Positions 27,910-37,389 are shown, counted from the stretch's first letter. The stretch: DNA of 64,000 bases from Mesostigma viride (GCA_009746045.1 RPFO01000702.1:372001-436000), one strand, 5' to 3'. Numbers and translations are program-made. The notes: a model not told the origin generated them from the letters alone.

Positions 27910-29658
27910 ATGTCTAAAATATCTGGAGATGATGTTATAGAAAATATTAAAAAGGCTGGTATATATTATCAGGAAATAATTATGCAGCTTGCACAAAATA
28001 AGTCCTTGCCTCCAATGCCATCTGATTTGTACGACGCCGATAAATCTACGGAAATAGCTAGTAAATTATTTGAGCAAATTTTTGAGCATCCTGAAAAGTT
28101 TACCGATATAAATCTGGAATATATCCATAATTTGCAAAAACTAATAGCTGATTCAGTAGCAAAATTTACGGGAAAAAAATCAGATGATCAGCAAGATCTC
28201 TCTTTTACTGATAAAAGGTTCAGAGATCCTGCATGGCAACAAAGTATTTATTTTGCATTCATTAAGAAATATTACATGATTTCTGCGGACTGGATAAAGA
28301 AAACCGTCGGACAATATGAATTGGATAATGACGGAAAAAGGTTTCTAGAGTTTATAACCAGCCAGTTTATCGATGCGCTTTCTCCTTCAAATTTTGCTTT
28401 TAGCAATCCGGAAGTAATAAGAGAATCTCTAGAAAGTGGGATGAGCAACATTGTTAAAGGAATGGAAAATTTCCTTTTAGATATTAAGAAATCAGGCTCT
28501 TTACTAACTATTTCTACTACAGATAAATCTTACTTTAAAATTGGTAAAAATCTGGCAACTACAAAAGGAATGGTAATTTTCCAGAATGATTTGATACAAT
28601 TGATTTGTTATGCTCCCAAAAAAAAGGTGCATTCAATTCCTATATTTATATTGCCACCTTGGATTAATAAATATTACATACTAGATTTATCTGAGGAAAA
28701 TTCGTTAATTAAATGGTTAGTAGAAAACAATTTTCAGGTTTTTCTTGTCTCTTGGGTTAATCCAACAAAAGAACTAGCCGATAAAGATTTTGAGGATTAT
28801 TTACACCAAGGAGTAATAGAACCTCTTGAACATATACAAAAATTAGGCTTTGAAAAAGTTAATGCAGCCGGTTATTGTATAGGCGGTACTTTGCTTGCTA
28901 TAGCTTTATCCTATTATAAGGCACACAATAGTAATATCATAAATAGCGCTACTTTCCTTACTACTTTAGTGGATTTTTCTACTCCTGGTGAGATAGGTGC
29001 TCTTATCAATAAATCCACAATTGGTTATATAGAAAATAAAGTATCTGAAGTAGGGTATCTGGATGGGCAATACTTATCAAATAGTTTTAGCTTAATCCGA
29101 GCTAACGATTTAGTATGGTCATATTTCGTAAATAATTATCTACTGGGCAAATCTCCGGTTGCATTTGATATATTGTATTGGAATTCAGATTCAACCAATC
29201 TACCAGCAAAAATGTATATATATTACCTAAAAAATATGTATATTGATAACTTGCTTAAAAACCCCGAATGCATTGAAATGTTAGGAGTAAAAATAAATCT
29301 TTCCCACATTGATGTGCCAAGTTTTTCTCTTGCCGCAAAAAGTGATCACATCGCTCTCTGGAAATCAGTTTATGAAGGGGTAAAGCTATTTGGGGGAGAA
29401 CGGACTTTCTGCCTTACTGAAGCGGGGCATGTAGCCGGTGTTATCAACCCAGCTACCAGTAATAAATACTCCCACATGATGAGTAGTAATATTTTAGATG
29501 ATCCGGATAAATGGTTAGAAAGTGCAAAAATTCATAATGGATCATGGTGGAATAGCTGGAATAAATGGTTATCAGCTAATAGCGGTAAATTAATTAAATC
29601 TATTGACTACAATTCTCTTCCTATGATTGAGCCTGCCCCTGGAAGCTATGTAAAATAG
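27910..29658 (+). CDS. phaC: Class I-type poly(hydroxyalkanoate) synthase
   Basis: A 582-residue enzyme that polymerises 3-hydroxyacyl-CoA on storage granules. The catalytic cysteine is C323 in the lipase-like box GYCIGG, preceded by FLVSWVNP; aspartate in AAKSDHIALW and histidine in EAGHVAGVINP complete the triad. WSYFVNNYLLGKSPVAFDILYWNSD-type sequence is also a family marker (abbreviated). No phaA, phaB or phasin gene is nearby, so substrate must come from elsewhere. Length is usual for class I. Confidence 0.95.
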   Translation: MSKISGDDVIENIKKAGIYYQEIIMQLAQNKSLPPMPSDLYDADKSTEIASKLFEQIFEHPEKFTDINLEYIHNLQKLIADSVAKFTGKKSDDQQDLSFTDKRFRDPAWQQSIYFAFIKKYYMISADWIKKTVGQYELDNDGKRFLEFITSQFIDALSPSNFAFSNPEVIRESLESGMSNIVKGMENFLLDIKKSGSLLTISTTDKSYFKIGKNLATTKGMVIFQNDLIQLICYAPKKKVHSIPIFILPPWINKYYILDLSEENSLIKWLVENNFQVFLVSWVNPTKELADKDFEDYLHQGVIEPLEHIQKLGFEKVNAAGYCIGGTLLAIALSYYKAHNSNIINSATFLTTLVDFSTPGEIGALINKSTIGYIENKVSEVGYLDGQYLSNSFSLIRANDLVWSYFVNNYLLGKSPVAFDILYWNSDSTNLPAKMYIYYLKNMYIDNLLKNPECIEMLGVKINLSHIDVPSFSLAAKSDHIALWKSVYEGVKLFGGERTFCLTEAGHVAGVINPATSNKYSHMMSSNILDDPDKWLESAKIHNGSWWNSWNKWLSANSGKLIKSIDYNSLPMIEPAPGSYVK

Positions 29659-29683
29659 CTTAGAAATACTGCTATTAGTCTTA

Positions 29684-30478
29684 TTACCTGCTGCTATCAT
29701 TAATAAGTTTTACCAATCTTTCTTTAACGTCAGCTTTTGCTCGCTGGCCGGCAAAAGTATTTTGTTTTTTATCATCAGAAATATGATTTGAAAAAGCTAT
29801 TACTCTCCCATCTTTTTCAATCCAACCAATAAACCAGCCATGTTGGATTTTAAGCTTTCTTGTTCTATCTGGGCTTAAGAGGACACCACTGCCAGTTTTG
29901 CCATAAAGTTTCCATCCACCGGGCAATTCTTCTACAAATAAAATATTTTTTGTCATTTCATGGGTATTTCTACTTACAGGTAGGGTATTGTTTAACAATT
30001 TTCCTAAGAACGCGATTTGCTCTATGCTAGAGATTTCCAGGGAACTGGATAACCATGCATTTGTAAGCCCATTATTTTTGCCCTTGTCACCAGAAAGGTC
30101 CATATTACCATAATTGAATTTCGTAATATATGATTGAAACTTTTGCATTCCAAGTTTTCTTGTCAAAACTTGTGAATACCAAACACAACTATTTTTCATC
30201 CAACTTTTTGGTGTTTGATCTTGTTTCCATACCTCCAAAAAATCAGGGTAACCTTTTTTAAAAGGCCATAACGGATGCATTTCATCAATCAAGATTCCAG
30301 AATCATAACCTATGAGGCTAAGAGCAATTTTGAAGGTACTACAAGGTGCGTACCTTTGATTACAATCTCCTTCTTGATGAATAATTTTATCTTTTTCCTT
30401 TACAATAAAACATTGCTTGGCAAAGGCAGGACTTGCACATAAAATAATAAAGCATAAAAATGAGCCGACTTTTTTCAT
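29684..30478 (-). CDS. Class D (OXA-type) beta-lactamase
   Basis: A 264-residue exported serine beta-lactamase: signal peptide 1-20, active-site STFK at residues 47-50, S-x-V at 102-104 (SQV), YGN at 123-125 and KTG at 194-196. All motifs needed for catalysis are intact, so it is probably an active enzyme. Such genes are known from several Rickettsia as chromosomal, apparently old genes. Its substrate range cannot be judged from sequence. Confidence 0.95.
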   Translation of the reverse strand: MKKVGSFLCFIILCASPAFAKQCFIVKEKDKIIHQEGDCNQRYAPCSTFKIALSLIGYDSGILIDEMHPLWPFKKGYPDFLEVWKQDQTPKSWMKNSCVWYSQVLTRKLGMQKFQSYITKFNYGNMDLSGDKGKNNGLTNAWLSSSLEISSIEQIAFLGKLLNNTLPVSRNTHEMTKNILFVEELPGGWKLYGKTGSGVLLSPDRTRKLKIQHGWFIGWIEKDGRVIAFSNHISDDKKQNTFAGQRAKADVKERLVKLINDSSR

Positions 30479-30639
30479 AATTTACCTAAATTTAAAAAAT
30501 TTTATAATGTTTGGAATTAGTTACTTTATATCAGTATACTAATTAACACATTACCTCAATGTTTTTCAAATCATAATACTATACCGTCATCAGGCTAACA
30601 ACTATTTCCTAACGCTCTTTAAAGTTAATAAAATTATTA

Positions 30640-30667
30640 TTGACTTCAGATGATTTCAGTTTATACT
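30640..30667 (+). promoter_or_regulatory. Sigma-70-type promoter for rplU-rpmA
   Basis: TTGACT (30640-30645), a 16-base spacer and TATACT (30662-30667) match the consensus at five of six positions each, 44 bases before the rplU ATG. GAGAGAA at about 30697 serves as ribosome site. Confidence 0.7.
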
Positions 30668-30711
30668 CTTGGAGTTGTATTTTAAGTAATTATTAGAGAG
30701 AATTTGCTAGT

Positions 30712-31029
30712 ATGTTCGCAGTTGTTAAAACAGGTGGAAAGCAATATAAAGTTGCAAAAAATAGCATAATCAAAGTTGAGAAGATAGAGGGCCAGCTCGG
30801 CAGTAAAATTGAGCTAAACGAGGTTTTATTAGTGGGCGAATACTCTAAGCCGTCTTTTATCGGTACTCCAGTTGTAAAAGGGGCAACAGTAACTGCAGAA
30901 ATCACTAATCAATTTAGGGATGATAAAATTATTGTTTTTAAAAAGAAGAGACGTCAGCATTACCGCCGCAAAAACGGTCACAGGCAAGATCTGACGGAAT
31001 TAAAAATTCTTGATATTGTAAAAAAATAA
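30712..31029 (+). CDS. rplU: 50S ribosomal protein L21
   Basis: A 105-residue ribosomal protein. The start [13 protein letters not shown] and the end [16 protein letters not shown] are characteristic. It is paired with rpmA 12 bases downstream, the universal arrangement. In many bacteria obgE follows; here the pair is followed by degraded DNA instead. Confidence 0.99.
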   Translation: MFAVVKTGGKQYKVAKNSIIKVEKIEGQLGSKIELNEVLLVGEYSKPSFIGTPVVKGATVTAEITNQFRDDKIIVFKKKRRQHYRRKNGHRQDLTELKILDIVKK

Positions 31030-31041
31030 GGATGGAAATAT

Positions 31042-31287
31042 ATGGCAACTAAAAAAGCTGGTGGTAGTTCAAGAAACGGTCGTGACTCAGCTGGACGAAG
31101 GTTAGGAGCAAAAAAATCTGACGGCCAGGCTGTAATCCCTGGAAATATCATATACAGACAACGAGGAACAAAAATTTTTCCAGGTAAAAACGTTGGTATA
31201 GGCAAAGATCATACTCTTTTTGCTTTGACCGCAGGAAAAGTAGAATTCATATCAAAGAAAGATCGTAAGTTAGTAAACGTTATATAA
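31042..31287 (+). CDS. rpmA: 50S ribosomal protein L27
   Basis: An 81-residue ribosomal protein whose N-terminus reaches the peptidyl-transferase centre. Recognised by [21 protein letters not shown] and the [12 protein letters not shown] core. GGATGGAAAT upstream serves as ribosome site. Ends a two-gene operon. Confidence 0.99.
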   Translation: MATKKAGGSSRNGRDSAGRRLGAKKSDGQAVIPGNIIYRQRGTKIFPGKNVGIGKDHTLFALTAGKVEFISKKDRKLVNVI

Positions 31288-31452
31288 CAGTCCGTCGTAG
31301 AAAATACGAGAAATATTCCGCTGTAAGTAGGATGTATATTTTTCTGATAAAAAAGTTTTTTTCTCGAAAAGTAGTTACTCGAGTATTTTAGGAATGTGAT
31401 TTATCATCAGTATTATGATCCATCTTAAACTCTGTAGACATTATAAATATTG

Positions 31453-31725
31453 TTATTGATATTCATTCCTTAATATTCTGTTTTCATTATCTATACTAGG
31501 AAGAGATGCAAACCAAGCTTTTTCAATGTCTCCAGTAATATTTGCCCTCTTTAGTTCAATAACTTCCTCCCTTTTTGAAATACATGTGGTAATAACCTCC
31601 CCAAATAGCATTGCCAAAAATTTTAAATCCACCAGTAAGATATCCTATTGAACGACGAGTACTTAGGTAGTGCCGATATTTAAGATTTATGGGATATAAT
31701 ATTTTAGCCTCAATTAAAAAATTAA
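31453..31725 (-). pseudogene. Unidentified gene remnant with frameshift
   Basis: On the minus strand a coding-like frame (LYPINLKYRHYLSTRRSIGY, then LTGGFKIFGNAIWGG) runs from about 31725 to about 31565. It continues in the +1 frame as EEVIELKRANITGDIEKAWF until a stop at 31453-31455, so a frameshift near 31570 broke it. I do not recognise the parent family. It lies between rpmA and the IS982 copy and appears to be the tail of a lost gene. The rest of the 31288-31794 gap shows nothing else. Confidence 0.45.
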
Positions 31726-31794
31726 AAGGTTAGAATGTTATATGATTTAAGAAACGTCTCATGCGCGAAAGAACTAATAAACGCAAGTTGCCAA

Positions 31795-32670
31795 TTAATT
31801 TGGCATATCTAGTTCCTCTATTGGTAGCAAACTTTTTATAGAAGGCTTATTTTCTTGCAACTGATAATTGATCAAACAAGGTAGCATATGACTCAATGCA
31901 TTTGTAACTGATCTATGCCTAGAATGTTCGAATTTATCAAGAAATTTAAGTTTTCCTATCACGGTTTCTATCAGTGCTCTTTTGAGCAGCATTACCTTAT
32001 CTGCAATTGGTATTAACATATTTTTCATATTCTTTTTTACTCGAGTGACAAGCTGAACACCTTTAGCGTACAAATCTTTAAACAACTCTGTAGATATATA
32101 ACCGTGATCACCAAAAACTTTACCGTAAATACCAGAAATCATGCTTCTCAATCCTTTTCTGTCATCCTTATTACCACTGCTAAAAGAAACTTTGACCAGA
32201 TTGCCTTCTGGATCTATGATTAAATGTAGTTTGAGACCAAAAAACCATCCTTTTGTTGTTTTACTTCTTGCTGCTATTCCTTTAAACACTTTATGTGAGT
32301 TGATGCGGTAATTCTTACAAACTGCTATACTGGTAGCATCTACAAAAGAAAGGCCAGTGCATTTTGTAAGTAAATGAGGTAATAATAGTACTAAATACGG
32401 CATATTTCTGCCTATCAATTTAGTAAAATTCGCATAGCTAACAAGTTTAAAGACTATTGTATGATAACGCATAATTACTTGTTGATAATAATGTTTAAAA
32501 CAATCGCAATAAGAATCATAGAAACCAATTAGTATTGTTAATATTTAGTTTATCGATAAATAATTACTACCTGGCTTAGACTTTCTACTATTAATTGCAG
32601 AGAAATTATTCGCCAAACTTTTTATAAAATCATCGACAAAGCAATGAATTGCGGTAAAATCTTTTTTCAT
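31795..32670 (-). pseudogene. IS982-family transposase with one in-frame stop
   Basis: Read from the ATG at 32670, the frame encodes 291 codons of an IS982-type transposase with a single TAA at codon 42 (32547-32545). The reading frame is otherwise unbroken. The N-terminal part (KKDFTAIHCFVDDF) and the rest (ILIGFYDSYCDCFKHYY, LVSYANFTKLI, FVDATSIAVCKN, HKVFKGIAARSKTTKGWFFG) follow family order, and the DDE residues appear in FVDAT, GDHGY and IETVIGKLK. The 225-codon part after the internal ATG (32472) remains open. Terminal repeats were not clear. Confidence 0.85.
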
Positions 32671-32768
32671 AGGTTATTTTTAGTTGGCCAAAGGAGGGCG
32701 CTGTTCGCAGAGTACGGTAGGTAGTTTACAGTTCACAAAAGATCCATGAGATAGGTAACAGCAGAATT

Positions 32769-33311
32769 ATGACCAATGTTATTACCCCTTTGGCTGTAGA
32801 TATTGATAATAAATGGCTAGATAATAGATTCTACCATAATCAGAGCGCATCAGCGTTAAGCCTAGGCTTTAACAAAATACAGAAATTGGTATGCAAGAAA
32901 CAAGAGCTAGGAAAGCCAAAAGGAGGCTTTAGCAGCAAGTTGCATACCGATTGTAATATTTTTGGTAACCCTGTAAAATTTTTGACACAGCGAGATAAAC
33001 GTCTGATTATATAGATTACATAAAAGCTTTAGACTTGTTAGAGAATAGACAAATAAATGCATTGATATCAGACACAGGGTATGAGATATATTATACTGTA
33101 GAAGCTGCTAGAAATGTTGGATTGCAAGTTGTTACACCCTCAAGAGCTAGATATAAGAACACAAGAGACTATGCTCAAGAATTATACAAAGACCGCAATC
33201 TATTCTAGTGTATGCTCAATAATCTCAAGTATTTCAGGCGTCTAGTAAGAGAAGATAAAACTTGATATTGCCTATCTTGCTTTAGGTTTTCTGGCAGGAA
33301 TTTATTTATAA
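32769..33311 (+). pseudogene. Degraded IS5-family transposase
   Basis: Pieces in several frames match IS5-type transposases in the expected order: GKPKGGFSSKLHTDCNIFGNP in 32769-33014, then DYIKALDLLENRQ and ISDTGYEIYY through ELYKDRNLF (stop near 33207), then YFRRLVREDKT and IAYLALGFLAGIYL ending at 33311. At least two frameshifts and several stops are present. It lacks the N-terminal region and is not functional. Confidence 0.75.
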
Positions 33312-33375
33312 CTAAAATAAAATGTTGATGCTACCTTGTTCATTTAAAAAATTATCGATGTGACGCTATATCTCT

Positions 33376-33474
33376 ATGAAATCTATTTTCTTAATTTGTC
33401 TTTTGCTATTATTAGCTGGTCTTGGAAATAAGTTTAAAGAGAGCTTACAGGCTGGTCGTTTAGCTGCTATTTAA
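33376..33474 (+). CDS. Possible 32-residue hydrophobic peptide or relic
   Basis: A short open frame beginning KSIFLICLLLLLAGLGNKF and ending before TAA at 33472-33474, convergent with the end of the secreted protein gene. It resembles a signal peptide or a truncated export leader. There is no clear ribosome site. Could be chance or the tail of lost DNA next to the IS remains. Confidence 0.2.
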   Translation: MKSIFLICLLLLLAGLGNKFKESLQAGRLAAI

Positions 33475-35404
33475 AATCTTTCAAGGCCCACCCTACGTTT
33501 ACTATACACCATGGAGAATCGCATAGTAAATACTTAAGTACGGCATTATTAGTTAAATTAACCTCAGTGTTATATAGTTCTTTTAGGTCTTCCTGTACAA
33601 AAGGAAATAATAAGCCATACTGTACTGCTTTCTTAATCTGATCAAACATTTCACCTGTTAGTAATTCAGGATATTTTTTGGCAACTGTTAGTAAAGCCAT
33701 CACATCAATTGTTAAATAAGAAGTATCTGCTTGCCCTGTATCTCCATGATGTATAGGCGTATTGATAGACAAATTATCATCCTTGACCCATTTTTCAGCC
33801 ACTCTCCCATACCAATATTTCCAGGTATAATTCTCTAAATTAGCTTCCCTAACACCTGATTTTTCTAAGAAGGTAAGAATAATGTTTTTTGCTATTTTAT
33901 TATTTTTATTATATAAGTTTCCATAAGTGACTCCAGCTGCCCAATCATCTTGATGGTTAAAAGGAATTTTGAATCCATCAAAAGGAAAATCTATACCTTT
34001 GGGCCACTTTAATGAAATCCGGTCCCCGGGTAAATTATCTATATCTGTATTATTAGACCGATATAAGACTTCTTCGTGATCAATAAGATCCTCAACCTCA
34101 TCTCTAAACTTATTTAAATTAGGTAATGCTTCAATAGTTGAATCATAGCGTTTCAATAATCTTAAAATCCGGCCAGTTTGTACTGCATATATTCTAGGTT
34201 GCTTTTTAGTAGAGTATCTCGTTGACTCAACAGCTTTAACCCCCTCCTTGATATAATTATTTAATAAAGAAATTTCCTGATTTAAGCGTTTTTTTAACTT
34301 AGTTTTAAATTCTGTTGAATAAAATTCAAACTCATTTAAAAACCTGGGGGAAACAATATCAATAAATAAGTTTAAATAATAAACCTGAGACCATGCTATT
34401 CTTGCTTGGTCATTATCCATACCCATTTCTAATAACCCTGAATCCTTTGTTCTAAATATCAAATGCTGAAGATATTCCTCTCTATTGGAAGCATTAAGAG
34501 TTTTGAAAGTTTCGTGACAGTTATTATCTAAATACATCTCGTACACTGGTGTTGTTCCAAGGTTTTTTGAGATATCTTTATTTATAAGGTTATATGAAAT
34601 ATAGCTTGGGTTGCTATCTTTACTATTGGTTGCTAGCAAACCATAAGCACAAGTCTTATTACCTTTTAATTCCAAAATAAAAAAATCCTTAGGTAAATCA
34701 ATTTTTTCAATAAAGTTGTTACTTTCGTTAATAATATTACAATAATTGCCTGAACAAGTTATAAGCTTATTATCATCAATAGAAGCAAAATGAATTACCC
34801 TGTCAATTCCAAACCTGATATCTTGGTCTTTACCAAGATTAATGGAAAAATTATTATCAAAAGCAGCAGTATCATTAAGAAGGCTAAGCCTATAAAGAAT
34901 ATTTAAATCCCCATGCTCATCAGCAATTAAAGAATCATTAAAATTCTTTGGTACATAATTAACAAAATATACATATTTACCATTAAAAAAGGCTCCTCTA
35001 AAATAGCCATAATCTTGAAATGCCTCAGGTAAGCTTATTTCCTCAATCATTTTCTCATTTAAGGTAAGCTGTATTATTTTAAATCCCTTTTGAAAAATAT
35101 TTCTAGTAAAAATGATAAGCCTATTAGGTGTCAGCTCTAAAATTTTTACTGGCAGGTTAGAATTAAGTTTTATATTTAGTTTCTTATTTACGGATAAGAT
35201 TATTTTGTGAGATTGGACATCTAAATAAGCTTTAATATGGTGATTTTCAGTATTGTAGTTTGTGAAGTATATTTCAGAAAAGGTTTTTTCATCAATATTA
35301 TCAACAAAATTATTTTGGGGGGTGGCTATTGCGATGGAAGAGATGAAAATAATAATAGCAGCAATTAATCCTCTACAAGAGTAAGAGCTGTATTTATTAA
35401 TCAT
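33467..35404 (-). CDS. Large exported protein in the polysaccharide cluster, beta-propeller-like plus helical C-terminal domain
   Basis: A 645-residue protein of unknown function. Residues 1-28 are a signal peptide. Residues 30-310 consist of repeated beta-rich blades (RLIIFTRN, KYVYFVNY, NKLITCSG, KTCAYGLL) suggestive of a propeller. Residues 330-645 are helical with aromatic and acidic motifs (DDWAAGVTYGN, TWKYWYGRVAEKW, HHGDTGQADTSYLT), reminiscent of the alpha-alpha barrels of polysaccharide lyases and glucuronyl epimerases. It overlaps the amidotransferase gene by eight bases and has GGAGCTTG before its ATG. A role in trimming or modifying the exported polysaccharide is inference only. 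Confidence 0.85.
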   Translation of the reverse strand: MINKYSSYSCRGLIAAIIIFISSIAIATPQNNFVDNIDEKTFSEIYFTNYNTENHHIKAYLDVQSHKIILSVNKKLNIKLNSNLPVKILELTPNRLIIFTRNIFQKGFKIIQLTLNEKMIEEISLPEAFQDYGYFRGAFFNGKYVYFVNYVPKNFNDSLIADEHGDLNILYRLSLLNDTAAFDNNFSINLGKDQDIRFGIDRVIHFASIDDNKLITCSGNYCNIINESNNFIEKIDLPKDFFILELKGNKTCAYGLLATNSKDSNPSYISYNLINKDISKNLGTTPVYEMYLDNNCHETFKTLNASNREEYLQHLIFRTKDSGLLEMGMDNDQARIAWSQVYYLNLFIDIVSPRFLNEFEFYSTEFKTKLKKRLNQEISLLNNYIKEGVKAVESTRYSTKKQPRIYAVQTGRILRLLKRYDSTIEALPNLNKFRDEVEDLIDHEEVLYRSNNTDIDNLPGDRISLKWPKGIDFPFDGFKIPFNHQDDWAAGVTYGNLYNKNNKIAKNIILTFLEKSGVREANLENYTWKYWYGRVAEKWVKDDNLSINTPIHHGDTGQADTSYLTIDVMALLTVAKKYPELLTGEMFDQIKKAVQYGLLFPFVQEDLKELYNTEVNLTNNAVLKYLLCDSPWCIVNVGWALKDFK

Positions 35405-37307
35405 ATTTCAAGCTCCGAATAGCGTTTATAAGATCAACGAAGCTTACATTGATCATTTTGCAATATTCTTCTATATCTTCTAAGCGTGGTATATTTTCTC
35501 TAGCACAGTATGTTAAAGCGGTTTCTCGGTCTATCATTCCTTCTCTTATTTGGTTAGATCTGAGGCAATCATTCTCGGTAAAGCCTGCATGAATATAGTA
35601 AATATAATTGTATAATGGAGCAGTACCATCACCAATTCGCCAACTAGAGCTGTAATTACTATCCCATTCCCAATCATATTCTTCTTTGAGCTGTTTATCG
35701 ATTGAGCTTTCTAACCATGGTTCGAAGTCGAATAAATATAAAAAATCTTGGTTCATCACGTAATAAGATAGAAATCCAAAAAACACATCTAGCATTGAGC
35801 TATTAATATAGCGTGGATTCTGAAGATATTGGCAAGCATAATAAGCTACTAATTTGGCTTTTCCTTTGAAGGTTAGTTGATGAACTTGTGATCCAAAATT
35901 AGAAAAATCCACCCCGCAATAGCCTACTTTAAAAGAAGTTTTCTCTAAATGATTAGGGCAAAAAATTATTAACTTTAAATTATTTTTCTTCATCAACTGA
36001 TTAGCGTGGTAAAAATAAGTTTTATCTCCGGCCATGAATATAGGTATCATTCCAATATCTGGACGTTTTATCCATGCTTCCACATTCTTTCTTATATTTT
36101 CTCGTTTCTTTCTTATATCAGCTGCAACCCAGATGTGCTCTACTCCAAGTTTACTACACATTCTTGCTTGATTACGGCGAGCTAGGTCAGTGACCATACC
36201 CCAATCATATGAGTATGCAAGGGGGGTCATCTTATATTTGTTTTTCAGTAAATGCAGGCCATAACTACTATCTCGTCCTCCGCTAAAAGCCACCAAGCAA
36301 TCTGGACCTTGGCCTTCTTTTTTCCTATATTTAGATAACACTTCTTCTAAAGCTACACTACCCTTTAAAGGAATGGGCAAATAACTTATACAAATATTAC
36401 AAACGCCTTCACCATTAAAAGAAATGCCGGGAAAAGTTTCGGGCAATATGCATTTAGTACACCGTTTAAGCTGCTTAAACTTCTCATGGAGTTTGTCTTC
36501 AATATCAATTATTTTTATTGGCTGAATATTAGCAGCTGTTGTTGTGTACCCAATATTTTCATTATTAGTTTTATAAATATTATCTAAAGTTAATAAGTTC
36601 TTATTATAGTCAAGTATTAAAAAATGATGCGGCTTTAATTGTTCTATCTGTTTAACTTTTAATTCGAATTCTTGGAGGAATCGTTGAAGTATATACCTTT
36701 CTGAGGCAGCAATAAAAAAACCGTTTACTATATCGTTAATGTAGTAAATACTGCCAGTATTTGTGGTTAATAATTTTAGGCTCAGATCTGGTACGTCAAT
36801 AATAATATTGTTTTCCCCATAAACTTTTTCTAAAAGTACTTTAACGGTTTCTTTAATATTTTTCTTCTCCTTTAAGGCTTTATCAAATATTTTAGAGATA
36901 AGATACGTATCTAATGTATATTTTCCAGGGAATTCTTTTATTAACTCCTCCATGTTAGTTACAATTCCATTTTGGGCACATACATGGTTACGATAAGAAA
37001 TTGGCTGATTATTATTAATATATGCATTAGAACCGTTGGTAGCTAATCTATTATGTCCAACGACACAAGCACCACCAGTAAAGTTACTTTGGAATATTTT
37101 GGCAAAATCTTTCTTTTTAATAAATTCCTTAGCTTTTAATGGTTCTCTATATAAATGCACTTCTTTATTAGCGAAATTATTTACTGCTATACCTGTTGCA
37201 TCTTGCCCCCTAGTTTGACTCAAGGTTGCTATAAGAGAAATTATATCTTTTAACTTTTCTTTATTAGTGAAAGTACTAGACATGTATACTGAAAAAATCC
37301 CACACAT
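35397..37307 (-). CDS. Fused class II glutaminase / PP-loop N-acetyl-sugar amidotransferase (WbpG-like)
   Basis: A 636-residue two-domain enzyme. Residues 1-260: class II glutamine amidotransferase with catalytic C2 (CGIF), RGQDATGI, GHNRLATNG at 84-92 and the oxyanion N113-G114. Residues 283-636: a PP-loop synthetase with four cysteines (283, 286, 303, 306; CTKC and CNIC) and SGGRDSS at 342-348, the layout of WbpG/PseA-type enzymes that amidate surface sugars. The start at 37307 puts cysteine at position 2, has AAGGAG nine bases upstream and lies just after a good promoter; an ATG-led extension to 37388 does not. WbpG normally takes ammonia from separate HisH/HisF-like partners, so the in-cis glutaminase is unusual. 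Confidence 0.9.
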   Translation of the reverse strand: MCGIFSVYMSSTFTNKEKLKDIISLIATLSQTRGQDATGIAVNNFANKEVHLYREPLKAKEFIKKKDFAKIFQSNFTGGACVVGHNRLATNGSNAYINNNQPISYRNHVCAQNGIVTNMEELIKEFPGKYTLDTYLISKIFDKALKEKKNIKETVKVLLEKVYGENNIIIDVPDLSLKLLTTNTGSIYYINDIVNGFFIAASERYILQRFLQEFELKVKQIEQLKPHHFLILDYNKNLLTLDNIYKTNNENIGYTTTAANIQPIKIIDIEDKLHEKFKQLKRCTKCILPETFPGISFNGEGVCNICISYLPIPLKGSVALEEVLSKYRKKEGQGPDCLVAFSGGRDSSYGLHLLKNKYKMTPLAYSYDWGMVTDLARRNQARMCSKLGVEHIWVAADIRKKRENIRKNVEAWIKRPDIGMIPIFMAGDKTYFYHANQLMKKNNLKLIIFCPNHLEKTSFKVGYCGVDFSNFGSQVHQLTFKGKAKLVAYYACQYLQNPRYINSSMLDVFFGFLSYYVMNQDFLYLFDFEPWLESSIDKQLKEEYDWEWDSNYSSSWRIGDGTAPLYNYIYYIHAGFTENDCLRSNQIREGMIDRETALTYCARENIPRLEDIEEYCKMINVSFVDLINAIRSLKYD

Positions 37308-37343
37308 AAATAGGTACTCCTTGCTTATTTTTATTAAAAAGCC

Positions 37344-37372
37344 ATAATAGGTACTATTAAATTTAAAATCAA
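37344..37372 (-). promoter_or_regulatory. Promoter of the amidotransferase arm
   Basis: On the minus strand TTGATT (37372-37367), a 17-base spacer and TATTAT (37349-37344) end 37 bases before the ATG at 37307. It supports the shorter start of the amidotransferase. Confidence 0.65.
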
Positions 37373-37389
37373 TATATTGTTTAATCATA

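Noticed and set aside
37308-37388. Longer start for the amidotransferase (ATG at 37388)
   Set aside because: It would bury the catalytic cysteine at residue 29, starts upstream of the promoter, and lacks the AAGGAG site found before 37307.
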